A stretch of DNA of 64,000 nucleotides from Arcuatula senhousia (GCA_963971305.1 OZ020307.1:10801501-10865500); one strand, 5' to 3'; shown: positions 1 through 10,106, counted from the stretch's first letter. Numbers and translations are program-made. Notes: generated by a model from the letters alone, not told the origin.

Positions 1-1
1 T

Positions 2-442
2 TTAGGTTGTGCAGTCTACTTTAACGGTCATTGGTCTTTTCTGCAATGGCCACGTCTTTGGGATAGACAGGAAATTATGTCAGATATAACGTTTTTTGAA
101 CTCGTCCCAATTCTGCTTTCAGTTTGGTTGTTTAAAGACACGTTAGTAAATAAACAGGTAATGTTTCATACAGATAACAAAGCACTTGTTTCTATCATTA
201 ATAAGAAGTCGTCGAAATCTAAAAGGGTAATGGAGTTGATTCGGCCCTTTGTCTTGATTACCATGTTGAATAATATGCAATTTAAAGCCTCGCATATAGA
301 GGGCCGTCTCAACTCTATTACTGATGCTCTTAGTCGTAAACAGTGGCACAGATTTAGGACTTTGGCAGAGGCAGACGCGGAAATGACGCCAATACCAACA
401 GAATTCATCCAGATGCTATTGGGGCTGATATTGACAGACTAG
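2..442 (+). pseudogene. RNase H domain of the tyrosine-recombinase retrotransposon (5' end outside window)
   Basis: The frame is open from base 2, so the first ATG at 77 is internal and is not the start. It encodes an RNase H fold: a beta-strand region with GCAVYFNG, a conserved Glu in FFELVP, the Asp of HTDNKAL, and the terminal Asp region DALSRKQW. In the element this enzyme removes RNA from the RNA-DNA hybrid during reverse transcription. The DIRS/Ngaro type is inferred from the recombinase that follows directly; an RNase H of a Ty3-type element would be followed by an integrase. The frame ends at 442, just before the recombinase frame begins. Confidence 0.75.
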
Positions 443-1249
443 TCGGAACATCTTTAGCAGAGAATACAAAAGACACTTATTGTACGGGTTTGAATTGTTT
501 TCAAACCTTTAGAGAAGAGTATGGTTTGGAGATGGTGTGGCCTCCCCCTCCGTCTCATATAATTTTATTTATTGCATGCATGTCACTGAAAAGAAAAGCT
601 TTTAAGACAGTCTCATGTTATGTTGCTGCAATATCTTTTCATTGTAAAATGTTAGACTCTAACAGTGTATATAATTATTCAAACACTTTTATTGTTAAAA
701 AAATGCTTGAAGGAATGAATTAAAAGGTCAAACTATGTAAAAGACTCTAGATTACCCATTACTCAAGAATTACTTGAACGAATCATTGACAAATTAGCTT
801 TAGTTTGTTATTCTGACTATGAGACTTCTTTGTATTCTTGTGCCTATTCATTGGCATTTCATGGTTTTTTAAGGGTAGGAGAATTAACTTACACAAAGCT
901 CACACAGGTCCGACAAATTATTCAATTCAAAGATACAGTAATTGAAAATATCAAGGGTGGTAAATCGCTAGTAATCAAAATATGTCATTCGAAAGGCGAT
1001 CAGGTCGGAAAGGGTGTGAGCATATGTATCAAAGAGAACAAATCGAAAGTTTGCCCAGTTTTATTGTATAACAGGTAGGTTGGATTTAGACCTCGTAATG
1101 AAGGTTCTTTGCTATGTCATTTTAATAGTAAACCCGTTACACGTTTTCAATTCTCTTCCGTTCTCACTAAAGTGTTGAATGTCATTGGTATTGATTCGGC
1201 CAATTATAAATCACATTCATTTAGAATTGGTGCTGCTTCTCATGAAGAC
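443..1249 (+). pseudogene. Tyrosine recombinase, N-terminal and most of the catalytic domain, broken
   Basis: The reading begins near 445 with a SAM-like core-binding region (LAENTKDTYCTGLNCF). It shifts frame near 720 and continues into the catalytic domain. FLRVGEL carries the first catalytic Arg (about 860-885) and HSFRIGAAS the HxxR box (about 1213-1239). A TAG at 1076-1078 interrupts the same frame that resumes at GFRPRNEG. The domain then runs into a LINE fragment after 1249. The missing tail, including the nucleophilic Tyr, is found at 2121-2204. Such recombinases cut and rejoin DNA to integrate a circular cDNA. With at least four lesions this copy cannot make the enzyme. Confidence 0.8.
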
Positions 1250-2120
1250 CTGGAGGCCCTCCAATCATGGGAAAGAGACTGGCTCATGGAATTTCATTCC
1301 AATAAATGCCAGGTGCTCCACATCACAACCAAGACAAAACCACTTAAACATCAATATAACATTCACAGACACATCTTGGAAGAAGCGGAGTCGGCCAAGT
1401 ATCTGGGAGTCAATATCCACCACAAACTCAGCTGGAACACCCACATCAACCAAGTAGTGAAAAAAGCTAACAACACCAGGGCCTTCCTACAGAGGAACAT
1501 ACAGCAATGCCCAAGAAAAACAAAAGAACTATGCTACAAGACACTGATAAGGCCACAAATGGAGTATGCCAGCATAATCTGGGACCCACATACAACAGCT
1601 TATACCAACAACCTGGAAATGGTACAGCGCAGGGCAGCCAGATTTGTGATGGGAGACTTCAACCGCACAAGCAGCGTCACCACCATGCTTCAACATCTGC
1701 AGTGGCAAACACTTCAACAACGTCGTTCAGAAAATAAGGCTATCATGGTATACAGGATAGTTAACAACCTATTTGCAATCCCAACAACATGGCTAATACC
1801 AACAGCCGTAACTATCCGAGGACACAATCAGAAGTTCCTAGTACCATACGCCAGGTCACAAGTGTACCAATACTCCTTCTTCCCAGATGGAATTAGGATC
1901 TGGAATAGTCTACCAACCTCCACCATGGCATGCAGTTCCCTCGCCACCTTTAAGGAGGAACTGCAGAAGACTACCCTCAGATAATCTGCGAAGCAGTCCT
2001 GTTTTTAATTGTATATATTGGTTTTTTAATCTGCACCTGTAAATTGAGAGTTTGTGTGCACCACCACTCAGTTCGACAATACGCCTTCTGGCGGTTTGAA
2101 CTTCATTGGAAGACGAAGAC
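1250..2120 (+). mobile_element. 5'-truncated non-LTR retrotransposon (LINE) inserted in the recombinase gene
   Basis: An open frame to 1984 encodes the part of a LINE ORF2 just after the catalytic YADD box. It has the thumb motif WLMEFHSNKCQVLHI and the downstream stretches KYLGVNIHHKLSW, CYKTLIRPQMEYASIIWDP, VQRRAARFV and RIWNSLP, typical of jockey/CR1-like elements. It reads in frame with the upstream recombinase, so the two form a chance fusion. The 3' UTR has a small hairpin (CGCC TTCT GGCG, near 2082-2093) and ends in GGAAGACGAAGACGA, probably the element's simple-repeat tail. GAAGAC also flanks the 5' junction (1244-1249), so a short target-site duplication is possible but cannot be separated from the tail. 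Confidence 0.8.
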
Positions 2121-2204
2121 GAGCAGCACAGGGTATAAGGGATGAAGAGTTAAAAATTTTTTGGCCGTTGGAGGTCCGAAGCTTATAAAACATACATTAG
2201 ATAA
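2121..2204 (+). pseudogene. Tyrosine recombinase C-terminal tail with catalytic Tyr region, separated by the LINE
   Basis: After the LINE tail the frame starting at GCAGCACAGGG reads AAQGIRDEELKI, the helix that follows HxxR in these enzymes. After a one-base slip near 2160 the next frame gives GRWRSEAYKTYIR and a stop at 2202-2204. That is the usual end of DIRS/Ngaro recombinases and contains the tyrosines expected for the nucleophile. Head and tail match on either side of the insertion, so the LINE landed inside an existing recombinase gene. Confidence 0.75.
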
Positions 2205-2329
2205 GGATTTTATGAAGAAAATAATTGTAAATAAGATTAAATGATTTGTATTGATGATATTGTGCCATATATTTTACTTTTCCTGTATTTATCTATATAA
2301 ATACTTTTTTGTTAGGTTAAATAACTTTT

Positions 2330-2910
2330 CCGGAAAGAAAATCCGTCTGGATTGTGGGGTCATCCATCGTCAAGAGGGCATTTGTTTATGCCAGGGGAAC
2401 TTACGACGGTGTTAACCTTGGGCTACAGCGCAAAAACGCTACAGTTTGGTGGCAGTCGAAGGGAGGAATGACTTGGGGTGATCTTTTTCCCAAGGTTAAG
2501 TACCTACTTAAATTTGAAAGGCAACCAGAAATTTTAGTTATCCATTGTGGGGGCAATAGCTTAGGAGCAATCGATCTCAAAAGATATAGATTTGTTGTTG
2601 CCGAAACATTGTACGAGCTAAAAAGTTATTGCCAGGTACACGATTGGTATGGTCCCAAATTCTGCCGAGATTGTCATGGAGATATAGTTTAAATCAAGGT
2701 GCAATGCTGGGGTCTGCCACCAGAATAAATAATTATGCTTCATGGATTTGCATTAATCATGGAGGGGGTTACATTAGGTACCCAGAATTGACGCATAGAG
2801 AAAGGGAATTGATTTGTAAAGACGGGGTTCATCTCTCAGATATGGCAAACAGGATTTTTCTCCACAGCTTACAATCATTTTTATACGATTTCTTAGATAA
2901 GGTTAATTAA
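2330..2910 (+). pseudogene. SGNH/GDSL-hydrolase-like domain of the retrotransposon, frameshifted
   Basis: Two overlapping frames, about 2345-2692 and 2629-2910, together show the SGNH blocks: WIVGSSIVKRA (block I, where the catalytic Ser would lie), IHCGGNSLG (block III, Gly-x-Asn) and DGVHLS (block V, Asp-x-x-His). A frameshift near 2590-2640 separates them. There is no ATG; GTG at 2354 is not a credible eukaryotic start, and the domain is probably part of a longer polyprotein. SGNH hydrolase domains have been described in Ngaro-type retrotransposons, where their role is not settled. The position right after the recombinase supports that origin. Confidence 0.7.
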
Positions 2911-3591
2911 GTCCTGGCCAGAAGTTCGGGATGGTTTTTCAAATGTATATACGTTGGAATTCAATGTTGCTAGATAATTAATGGATCTGATATTTTCACA
3001 TGAATTTGTAAATTGATGATGTTAAATACATCTCCATCCTAACGTTGCATGTATTGAATTTTTGAGGTGTCAAACACACCTCCATCTTTAAGTTGTTTGT
3101 TTGGAATGAGGCATGGCTCCGCTCATAAATTGTGTTGTGTCGTCTGAACGCTTTGTGGCGGTGGCCGGACATGTGACACATCCCCGGCCATGTGGCGAAA
3201 ATGCGACACACACAAACCTAAATGAACTTTTAATATTATACGTTAACTGTGCTTCTGTTTCCCAGGGCCAGTTACGTCATCATTTAATTATTACTTCTTC
3301 ATGATATTGACAATTTACAATAATAAGGACGTTTTATTTTAATTTAATCTTGATTTATCCAGATCAATCTAAAGTAATGTTTTGGACTTGCCCCTTCAAT
3401 TGGCAGTCCATTTTTGTGAGCCATGACCTTTATTCGCCAATTAAATATTTTATTGTTATTATGTTTAGTTCACGAAGCTATCAGGAGCAAAAAAGGTCGA
3501 AAATAAGTCGTCCGTCGTCAAACTGATTTGTAAGCTTGTTCCAATCATTTATCCGAGTGAATTGGTCAATTTTATCGTAATTTGGTATTCA
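2911..3591. other. No gene seen; probable 3' end of the retrotransposon and unassigned spacer
   Basis: Only short frames occur here. Two similar phrases, ACATCTCCATCCT (near 3028) and ACACCTCCATCTT (near 3076), lie about 48 bp apart. I see nothing else that can be named. Confidence 0.4.
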
Positions 3592-3699
3592 GGGTGCCGT
3601 TTCATAAAGCGATCGCTAACTAACGTGCTCGTTATCCCATGCAAGCTTATAAGGCTTACGTGCACGTTTGGTTAACGATCACTTTATAAAACGGCACCC
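3592..3699. mobile_element. Palindromic MITE, 108 bp
   Basis: The whole unit is one imperfect palindrome. The left arm begins GGGTGCCGTTTCATAAAGCG; the reverse complement of the right arm begins GGGTGCCGTTTTATAAAGTG, and similarity continues inward through the GATCG, TAAC and ACGTGC motifs. Short, non-coding, hairpin-forming elements like this are typical non-autonomous DNA transposons. No target-site duplication is clear. Confidence 0.6.
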
Positions 3700-3904
3700 A
3701 GCAGTACTATGTTATTTTGCTTGCCCGAATCTGGGTTAATAATAAACGCCTTTATTTCAACAGGATAACACAATTTAGCATACATCTAGTTTTCAATGTG
3801 GTCCTGCATTATATACATATTGTAAAACATATATTAATATAGCGTAAAAAGTATAAGCATAAATAATAAAAACAAAGTAACAATTGTAATGTACAACAAT
3901 ACTC

Positions 3905-4262
3905 ATGTATATTAACATATATTACCTATCAAAATATTCAAGTAGATATTGCTTTTTAAAAGATTCTATAGTATTGTGGTACAGCTACGAATATTTTTTG
4001 ATAAACTGTTGCAAAAATTACCACCACAAATTTGAAATGACCTTTTATAATATTCAGTTCTTGGTTTAGGTATATAAATCAAATTATTATCACTTTAGCG
4101 TGAATAATATAGATAATATAGCGTGAATAATATAGCGTGTACACTTCATGTACATATTTGAAAACATTCATGTACTCAGGTGTTAATTTTTTCAAAATTT
4201 TAAAAATCAGTGTAGCTTTTCTATAAAGAAAGTAATCTTGAATAGGCATCCATTTCAGCATT
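3905..4262 (-). pseudogene. LINE ORF2 C-terminal region
   Basis: The minus strand from 4261 reads LKWMPIQDYFLYRKATLIFK and LTPEYMNVFKYVHEV. A shifted frame then gives YIPKPRTEYYKRSFQ with a GGNF motif. These are the usual closing motifs of CR1/L2-like ORF2 proteins. Small AT-rich insertions (the repeated GATAATATAGCGTGAATAAT) break the frame near 4110. Confidence 0.7.
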
Positions 4263-4619
4263 GTAAAAAGATCTATTGAGTCATAACATTATTTACATTT
4301 AGAATAATGCGAGCTGCCATTTTTAGTAGTTTAAGCACTTTATTAATATTCGATATATTTTTTGCTTCAGACCAAATGGTACAGCAGTAATTGAAATGCG
4401 GAAAAAATACACAGTTGCATATTTTTAGCAAAGCTTCATTTGACATAATATTTCTTAAACGCTTCAGTATTCCAAGTTTCCTTGCAATTTTATTTACTAA
4501 AATGTCTATATGTATTGACCCTGTTAAACAACAATCAATTGTTACACCTAATAGTTTTGCTGATTTACAGTATCTTCAAATTGTATATTGATATTTCTAC
4601 ACTTTGATAACTTTTGATG

Positions 4620-5700
4620 AGTACCTACCAACATGCACTGAGTTTTCTTTAGATTCATAGTCAGTTTATTTTGTTTCATCCAAAGCAAAGAGTTAAAAAT
4701 GTCCTCTTTTAAATTCTTTTCTATAACATCAATAGATTTGTCAGCGACATCTTGAGAGATATCATCTGCATAGATAGTAGCTACAGAGTGTTTTAAACAT
4801 TTAGGATAATCATTTACAAATAAAATGAAAAATAAGGGTTCTTAAAATGGAACCCTGAGGCACACCTATTGAAATATGCTTTGGCGTTGCAACCAACACA
4901 CTTCTCTCTTGAATACAAATATGATTTAAACCATGAAAATGTATTATTACATATTCCAAACGATTTCAATTTATTAAGTAAAACATAATGGTTGACCGTA
5001 TCAAACGCCTTACTCAAATCAATAAACAAAACACCAGTTAATGTCCCTTCATCTATATGTTTGAACCATCTATCTGTTAAACTAATAAGAGCAGTTTCAC
5101 AAGAATGTTTAGGCCCGATTGGCGAAGCCTGACTGACAGTTTGTAATAATTTTATTGTTAGACAAATACTCATAAAAAGAATTAAAAACATGCTTTTCAA
5201 TAATTTTGCTAACAAAAGGCAGCACTGAGACTGCATGGTCTATAATTATTTACAATGTGTTCATCACCTGATTTGAAAAGAGGGGTAACCCTGGCTTTCT
5301 TCCAATCATTTTCAAATGAATTGATTTCTATAGAAAAATTAAGTATAAATGTAAGGATATCTGCAATTGCATCCAATGTAAATTTTAACAATCTTACAGT
5401 CAAGCCATCTAAACCTGTTGCCTTGGCAGAAGACATTTTTAATATTTCTTTTTTCACAAACTGTTTAGACATTTAAGGTAATTTGAATGAGTCTGCAGGC
5501 ATTAACTGTTCAATATCTGGAAGGTTATTGTAAAAATTTTTCCCAAGATTATGTCCTATGTTACAAAAGAAATCATTGAACTTGTCCGCTATTTTGACAT
5601 TTTCCGTAGCAGTTTTACCATTATCCTCTATATAGGACGCATACGTATTGGATGACTTGGAAGGTAGAAATTGTTTTAACCGGGTCCACATATCGTTTGG
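4620..5700 (-). pseudogene. LINE reverse transcriptase domain, multiply frameshifted
   Basis: Three frames follow one another on the minus strand. 5691-5473 leads in. 5472-5209 contains SSAKATGLDGL and WKKARVTPLFKSGD ending in NNYRP. 5236-4814 contains the palm motif FIDLSKAFDTVNH, with the first catalytic Asp. The second catalytic box, YADD, is encoded at 4772-4761 in yet another frame, followed by thumb-like sequence with LLWMKQNKLTMNLKKTQ. Frame breaks lie near 5472, 5230 and 4860. Confidence 0.75.
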
Positions 5701-5958
5701 TTTGTTTCCAGCTTAGTTGATAGCCTCATCTATAAAAGTTCGTTTTGCCTCGTTTATTTTCGTTACTACTCTGTTTCTAGATTCTTTGTATAAAGTCCAT
5801 CATAATTGTTCGGTCTTGTACTTTAATGCCTTTTGATGAAGAAGTCTCTATGATGCATTTCTGAAAGTATGTCGTCATTTATCCACTATTCGTATCGATA
5901 ATTTATTCTCCTTTCCTTAAAAGGCAAATGTATATCAATGGTCTTATTTAACTTAGAT

Positions 5959-6985
5959 TTACTTAGATTTAAAAGATGTCCACATTTCGTTTACAATTGA
6001 CATTTCCTTGATTTCACTCCAATCAACTTCGTGCATATCATGCAAGAGCTCTTGTTCTTTCAAGTTTTTAAAGTCTCTATATTTGATGGTAACATGTTGG
6101 TTTGAGCCGCACTTTTTCTTTTTACGAATTGTATATACTAGGTGATGGTCACTGATACCTAGCGGGATGACACCAGATGAGTTGTAATTATAATCATCAG
6201 TCACATAAATATGATCAATTAACGTGCTGGTATCTTTTGTGACTCGAGTTGGTTCAATTATTAATTGGGAAAGACCATAGGTATCTTTTTGTTCATCGAT
6301 GTTGAAATCGCCTAACATAACTAAGTTCTCATGTTCAGATGTTAAGCGTTCAATATGGTTGCTGTAACTGTCAATCCATTCAACGGGTAAATCAGGTGGT
6401 CGGTATACAACTCCTATTGTAAGCTTTGTGGAATTAAACTGTTTAATGTTACATGTTACAATTTCCAGGTTGCCATGAGCCAAAGCATTAGTCACTGACC
6501 ATTTGTCTTTTATATAAATAATAACACCTTCTTCGTGTCGATTTCGATCCCTTCTTACTAGTTTATATCCTTTTATTGTAATTTCTGAGTCATCTATTTT
6601 ACTATCGAGTTTACTCTCTGTACTGTCAAGTACATCGAGTACTTCTTTTCTGAGGATTATTTTCAATTGGTCAATGTTATTTAGGATACCATTAACATTG
6701 ACATGTCTTATTTTCAATCCTGATGGCAATGAGTTCAAAAGATTGTCTGTTGATTGTTCAAGATTAAAGTTCTTTGAAAAATAATCAATGCAGCTGTCAC
6801 AGATCGATTCTAAGTCAGGCTGATCAAGTATGCCCTGGGGTGATTGGGAGTTCTTTTTACATCCAATACATATTGGTCCAGGGTTTAAACATATATCACC
6901 AGATAAAAGTAGACACAAAACTGATATGAATGGATCTGTATTAACACTATGACTTTCTAGTGAACTATCTTTTGTCCTGTATAAT
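5959..6985 (-). pseudogene. LINE APE-type endonuclease domain
   Basis: The ATG at 6918 opens a 319-residue frame, and the frame is open upstream to a TAG near 6987. Motifs run in order: CLLLSGDICLNPGP at the start, IRHVNVNGI, VLDSTESKLDSKI (metal-binding Glu region), YKLVRRDRNRHEEGVIIYIK, VVYRPPDLP, VMLGDFNID (Asp-x-Asn), STLIDHIYV and GISDHHLVY (catalytic Asp-His pair). This domain nicks target DNA to prime reverse transcription. It is the best preserved part of the element and could still fold, but the downstream polymerase is destroyed. Beyond 5959 coding similarity continues in another frame. Confidence 0.8.
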
Positions 6986-6990
6986 TTCTA

Positions 6991-7388
6991 TACATTTGCA
7001 TAATCATAATACACATAACTATAATGCAACATTTTAGATCCATTTGTTAGACTGGGAGGACTAGACTGAATAACACAGTAAAATCAGCGGGAGTTCGGGA
7101 CTGCAAACTGAAGTTGTGTCTTAGCAGGGAAATGTACCCTTTGTCGTAGTGTTATATTGGTATCTTTATCAATTTGTGAACAATGGAATAAGCGCTTACA
7201 TAAAGTTTTACCATAGTCATATGATGCATATAAACTAAATATCGACAGTCCCGATAGATCAACGAACCCACTAACAACGAAGTTCTTTAAACACATTTAT
7301 CTGCATAACATGTAGGAGTTATTACAATCGTTCCAATGATAATTTCTTATCTGGCACTTGAAAGTAAAGTGAAATGTAAACCATAAAA
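6991..7388. other. Upstream region of the first C4-like gene
   Basis: No gene or known repeat was recognised between the LINE 5' end and the first C4-like gene. It should hold that gene's promoter, but no convincing TATA box or initiator can be singled out. Confidence 0.3.
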
Positions 7389-7668
7389 ATGATTATGTGG
7401 ATGTTTCTGTCTTTCCATTCTGTCCTCTGTGACCAGAGCCCAGACCAGGAGAAGAGACTTCTACTAAACGACCCCGATGTCATGCTAGGACAAATACATG
7501 CTTTGGAAAGAAAGCTACAGGAGGTCAACACTAAGATGTCTTCTCTTGAAACAGAGAGCAAGAATCAGATAGCGACACTGAAAGCATTAATAACACAGAA
7601 GGACACTGACGGCAAAATACAATTATCGGCTTTGCAGGCTACAGTTGATGCTCTAAAAACCCAGAAAG
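7389..7668 (+). CDS. C4-like copy 1, exon 1: signal peptide and coiled coil
   Basis: Begins at ATG 7389 and ends at AAAG|GTATCT, phase 1. It encodes the signal peptide and the heptad-rich segment with RLLLNDPDVMLGQIHALE and KLQEVNTKM. It is longer than the matching exon of copy 2 by a stretch of about 35 residues (SKNQIATLKALI to VDALKTQK). Confidence 0.85.
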
Positions 7669-8904
7669 GTATCTTATTTAATTATTACAGAAGTTAAAGG
7701 TGACAGTGATAACACAAGCACTAATTTTAACAATTAAGTACCTGTGTAATGAGTATGTAGAGGACAGCATAAAACAAGTTTAAATTTTGCATGACCTAAT
7801 GTTATAGGCTATGCTAGTAGCGTATACTTGTATCAATCTTTGGTAATTTAACACAATAATATTAGTTTCTTACTTTTACTAGTACGACCAAGTTTTGAAA
7901 TGATGTATGTGAGGTAATACCAATTTCTATAAACTAACGGATAAAATATATTTTTCTCTTATTCAACTGCAGGTGTAGTGCATATGAGATGGGGAAGAAA
8001 GGATTGTCCTTCATTGAATGGCACTGAATTGGTATACTCTGGTAAATTTGAACAAAATTAAAAATAAATAAAACTTTATTAATGTTAATACAGAAAGAAG
8101 ACACAGACCACACACAATGTTCAAGAAAAGACAACATAAGGTTATAAAATACAAGAGAAATAGAATATCACAATTGTCCTGACTTAGTACAATCAATTTG
8201 AATAAAATGATCACTTGGACCAAGTTTACTTATGTTGCTAAACCTCCCTCTCTTTCTAGCACTACGGAAAGCAATTACCGCAACATCTAAGTCCAGAATT
8301 GAAATATAGTAGAGTAAAGTGAACACATTTTTCCCGAGAAGAACAAGATTGGAACAATTATTTTGTAATCAATTTGTGTCTTATTTCGAGCTATTTATTT
8401 ATATTCTATCTCTTCTTATTTATAAAAGGTCTCGCTGGTGGCAGTTCATATGGTCACACTGGTTCTGGAACTAACAATTTATGCCTACCCCACGACCCCA
8501 ATATGTCGCCATTATCCTCCTCATTGTCACCATATTCCAATGAATTTGCATATGTCTATGGAGCCGAGTACCAGTTTTCTTACCTCAACGTGAAACTTGA
8601 TGATGATGTTCCCTGTGCTGTTTGTCTAGACATCAAAGCTACTACAGTCATGACGGTCCCCGGAAAATCAGTCTGTCCCCAGGGATGGAGAAAACAATAC
8701 GACGGACTTCTTAGTTCAAGTTATTATAACCATGCAGGGGCATCAGAGTATAGCTGTGTAGATGGAAATCCTCAATACTTTGAGGGGAGACGAGCGAATA
8801 ATGATGGCAGATTATTTTATCCTACCAAGTCAGTGTGTGGGTCACTTCCGTGTCCGCCGTATGAAAATGACAGGTACATGCGATGTGCAGTGTGTTCTAA
8901 ATAA
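7389..8904 (+). CDS. Secreted short-chain collagen C4-like protein, copy 1 (three exons, 274 aa)
   Basis: Joining 7389-7668, 7973-8041 and 8429-8904 gives 825 nt with no stop before 8902-8904; both introns are GT-AG and phase 1. The protein starts with a hydrophobic signal peptide (MIMWMFLSFHSVLC). A charged, heptad-rich coiled coil follows (about residues 30-93), then a Cys-rich module opening with HMRWGRKDCP and running through NLCLPHDP, VYGAEYQ, DDDVPCAVCLD, TVPGKSVCPQGWRKQY, EYSCVD, CGSLPCPPY and RCAVCSK. This module matches what annotations call the short-chain collagen C4-like domain, common in bivalve and cnidarian secreted proteins. No Gly-X-Y collagen repeat is present; the coiled coil seems to be the oligomerising part. 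An extracellular or lectin-like role is possible, but the biochemical function is unknown. A paralogue lies 6.7 kb downstream. The first ATG is in good context (AAAAATGA). Confidence 0.85.
7973..8041 (+). CDS. C4-like copy 1, exon 2 (69 nt)
   Basis: Acceptor CAACTGCAG, donor TCTG|GTAAAT, phase 1 on both sides. Encodes VVHMRWGRKDCPSLNGTELV, the opening of the Cys-rich module. Copy 2 has an exon of the same length. Confidence 0.85.
8060..8300 (-). repeat. Diverged 3'-UTR piece of the window's reverse-transcriptase family, inside intron 2 of copy 1
   Basis: Plus-strand phrases TTGTCCTGACTTAGTACA and CTAAACCTCCCTCTCTT match the better preserved piece at 32540-32625 (TCCTGACTTGGTACAGGC, CAAACCTCCCTCTTCC). 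The element is therefore in minus orientation. Confidence 0.5.
8429..8904 (+). CDS. C4-like copy 1, exon 3 with stop
   Basis: Acceptor TATAAAAG, a weak one but at the position that keeps the frame and matches copy 2. 476 nt including the stop TAA at 8902-8904. It encodes most of the Cys-rich module. One Cys present in copy 2 (GGLLCSNYY) is Ser here (DGLLSSSYY). Confidence 0.85.
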
Positions 8905-8905
8905 A
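8900..8905 (+). promoter_or_regulatory. Possible polyadenylation signal overlapping the stop codon
   Basis: AATAAA spans the stop codon (AAATAAAG). If used, the 3' UTR would be only about 15-30 nt. No other canonical signal is seen in the next 100 nt. Confidence 0.4.
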
Positions 8906-8909
8906 GCTT

Positions 8910-9580
8910 TAAACATTCTGAAAACGGTGTTTCATTTTAGCAAAAAAGCATGGTTGAACCATAAACAAGAAGGGATATTGTTAAAACCATATCCATTGGT
9001 ACTCGAGTTACATATATGTCACAGTTAGGCTCCTGAAAAATGCATAATGCCTTTATCATCATAGTAATACCTACGATACTAGAACATGTAGAATGAAAGA
9101 TAAGGTTGAAGGGATTCATTCATTGTTATATGCATCATTTGAACAAACCGTACCAATATGTTTTTATGGCACTTTCGAGTTTAAAAAACAATATGGGAAT
9201 TGAATGATTCTTTTGTAGATGGTCATTATTAATTCGTCTGGAAGAACAGGTTACAGTTAATTTCGAAGCATACGATTGCTTAGTATCATTAGGTGCACCT
9301 ACTACTGTTTTTTTTGGCATTGCAAACTGACAAAAAGTTGATAGAACAGGCCACCCAGCTAAGCTCAAAAGGGTCTTGAAAGCCTTTTATAATTTTTGAC
9401 GTTTGGCTGCCTACGACTCTGTGGATCTGAAAAAGTCCAAATGACAAAAATCCCAGAAAGACCGGATCATTATCTGGACTAAAAACAATCCTCGTTCAAC
9501 TAGTCGTTGTTCAAATGTTAATTTTGGGAAATTTTAACTGTCTGTAGCACGGGGGGGGGGAGTAAACTTCAATTATAAAG
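8910..9580. other. Intergenic, no gene recognised
   Basis: Short frames only. A run of ten G lies at 9551-9560. Confidence 0.4.
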
Positions 9581-9907
9581 GTGCGGCCCAAAAGGGTCTA
9601 CTTTAAAAGGTTTAAATTTCAATGTAGTATATATGATAAGGTATACTTTACACGAATGTCATATATCAATAGAAAAAGAGTGACTGAGCATCCAAATTTT
9701 GCCTCCTTGTAACCTTATCCATGTGAACTGTAAAGGCATTTGATAACTTTTACCATTCAAACTTTGATTTAATAGAAAATCTAAAAAAAACATGTAAAGT
9801 TTAAGCATATTCTGTGTAATTTCAAATGCATTAAAATTTATGAATGGTTTTCTTTTTTAAGCAGGCCAATATATGAATAGGGTGGGTATAAAACTTCTGG
9901 GCCGCAC
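9581..9907. mobile_element. Non-autonomous DNA element with short terminal inverted repeats, 327 bp
   Basis: Left end GTGCGGCCCA (9581-9590) and right end TGGGCCGCAC (9898-9907) are perfect inverted repeats in an otherwise AT-rich stretch. The inner sequence has no coding potential. A target-site duplication is not clear. Confidence 0.5.
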
Positions 9908-9957
9908 AAAAATACTTGGAGTAACCACCCCCCCCCCCCAAAAAAAAAAAAAAAACC

Positions 9958-10106
9958 TGTGGCGGATCCAGAAATTTTCAAACGGGGGAGGTGGGGGCGC
10001 AATTATAAAAAAAATCCTTCTGGGACCTTTTGTTTCATACAGATTTTGTCAAACGGGGGGGGGGGGATGGGCGGCGCGCCCGGTATGCCGGTCCTAGTTC
10101 CGCCTT
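9958..10106. mobile_element. Probable MITE beginning GGCGGATCCAG
   Basis: Left end GTGGCGGATCCAGAAATTTT; the right end, reverse-complemented, starts AAAGGCGGAACTAGG. Two CAAACGGGGG phrases lie inside (near 9980 and 10050). The ends are only partly inverted, so this is tentative. It sits right after a C10-A15 homopolymer junction (9929-9955). Confidence 0.4.

Larger units (their letters stand above)
1..3310 (+). mobile_element. DIRS/Ngaro-like tyrosine-recombinase retrotransposon, 3' part, decayed
   Basis: The order RNase H, tyrosine recombinase, SGNH-hydrolase domain on one strand fits the DIRS/Ngaro group of retrotransposons, which integrate by a tyrosine recombinase instead of a DDE integrase. 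The reverse transcriptase should lie upstream of the window. The copy is dead: there is a frameshift near 720, a nonsense codon at 1076-1078, a LINE fragment inserted at about 1250, a frameshift near 2160 and another inside the hydrolase. The right limit is a guess. The stretch after 2910 has no open frame but holds a GC-rich inverted motif (GGCCGGACATGTG and CCGGCCATGTGG, about 3160-3195) that could belong to the element's 3' end. Confidence 0.75.
3737..6990 (-). mobile_element. CR1-like non-LTR retrotransposon, nearly full length, decayed
   Basis: Reading the minus strand from 6990 down gives an N-terminal CLLLSGDICLNPGP motif, an APE-type endonuclease, a reverse transcriptase and a C-terminal region, in the order of CR1/L2-like elements. 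The polymerase half has many frameshifts and stops. On the minus strand an AATAAA followed by TTTATTATTAA near 3760-3737 may be the 3' end, but that limit is uncertain. Confidence 0.75.
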
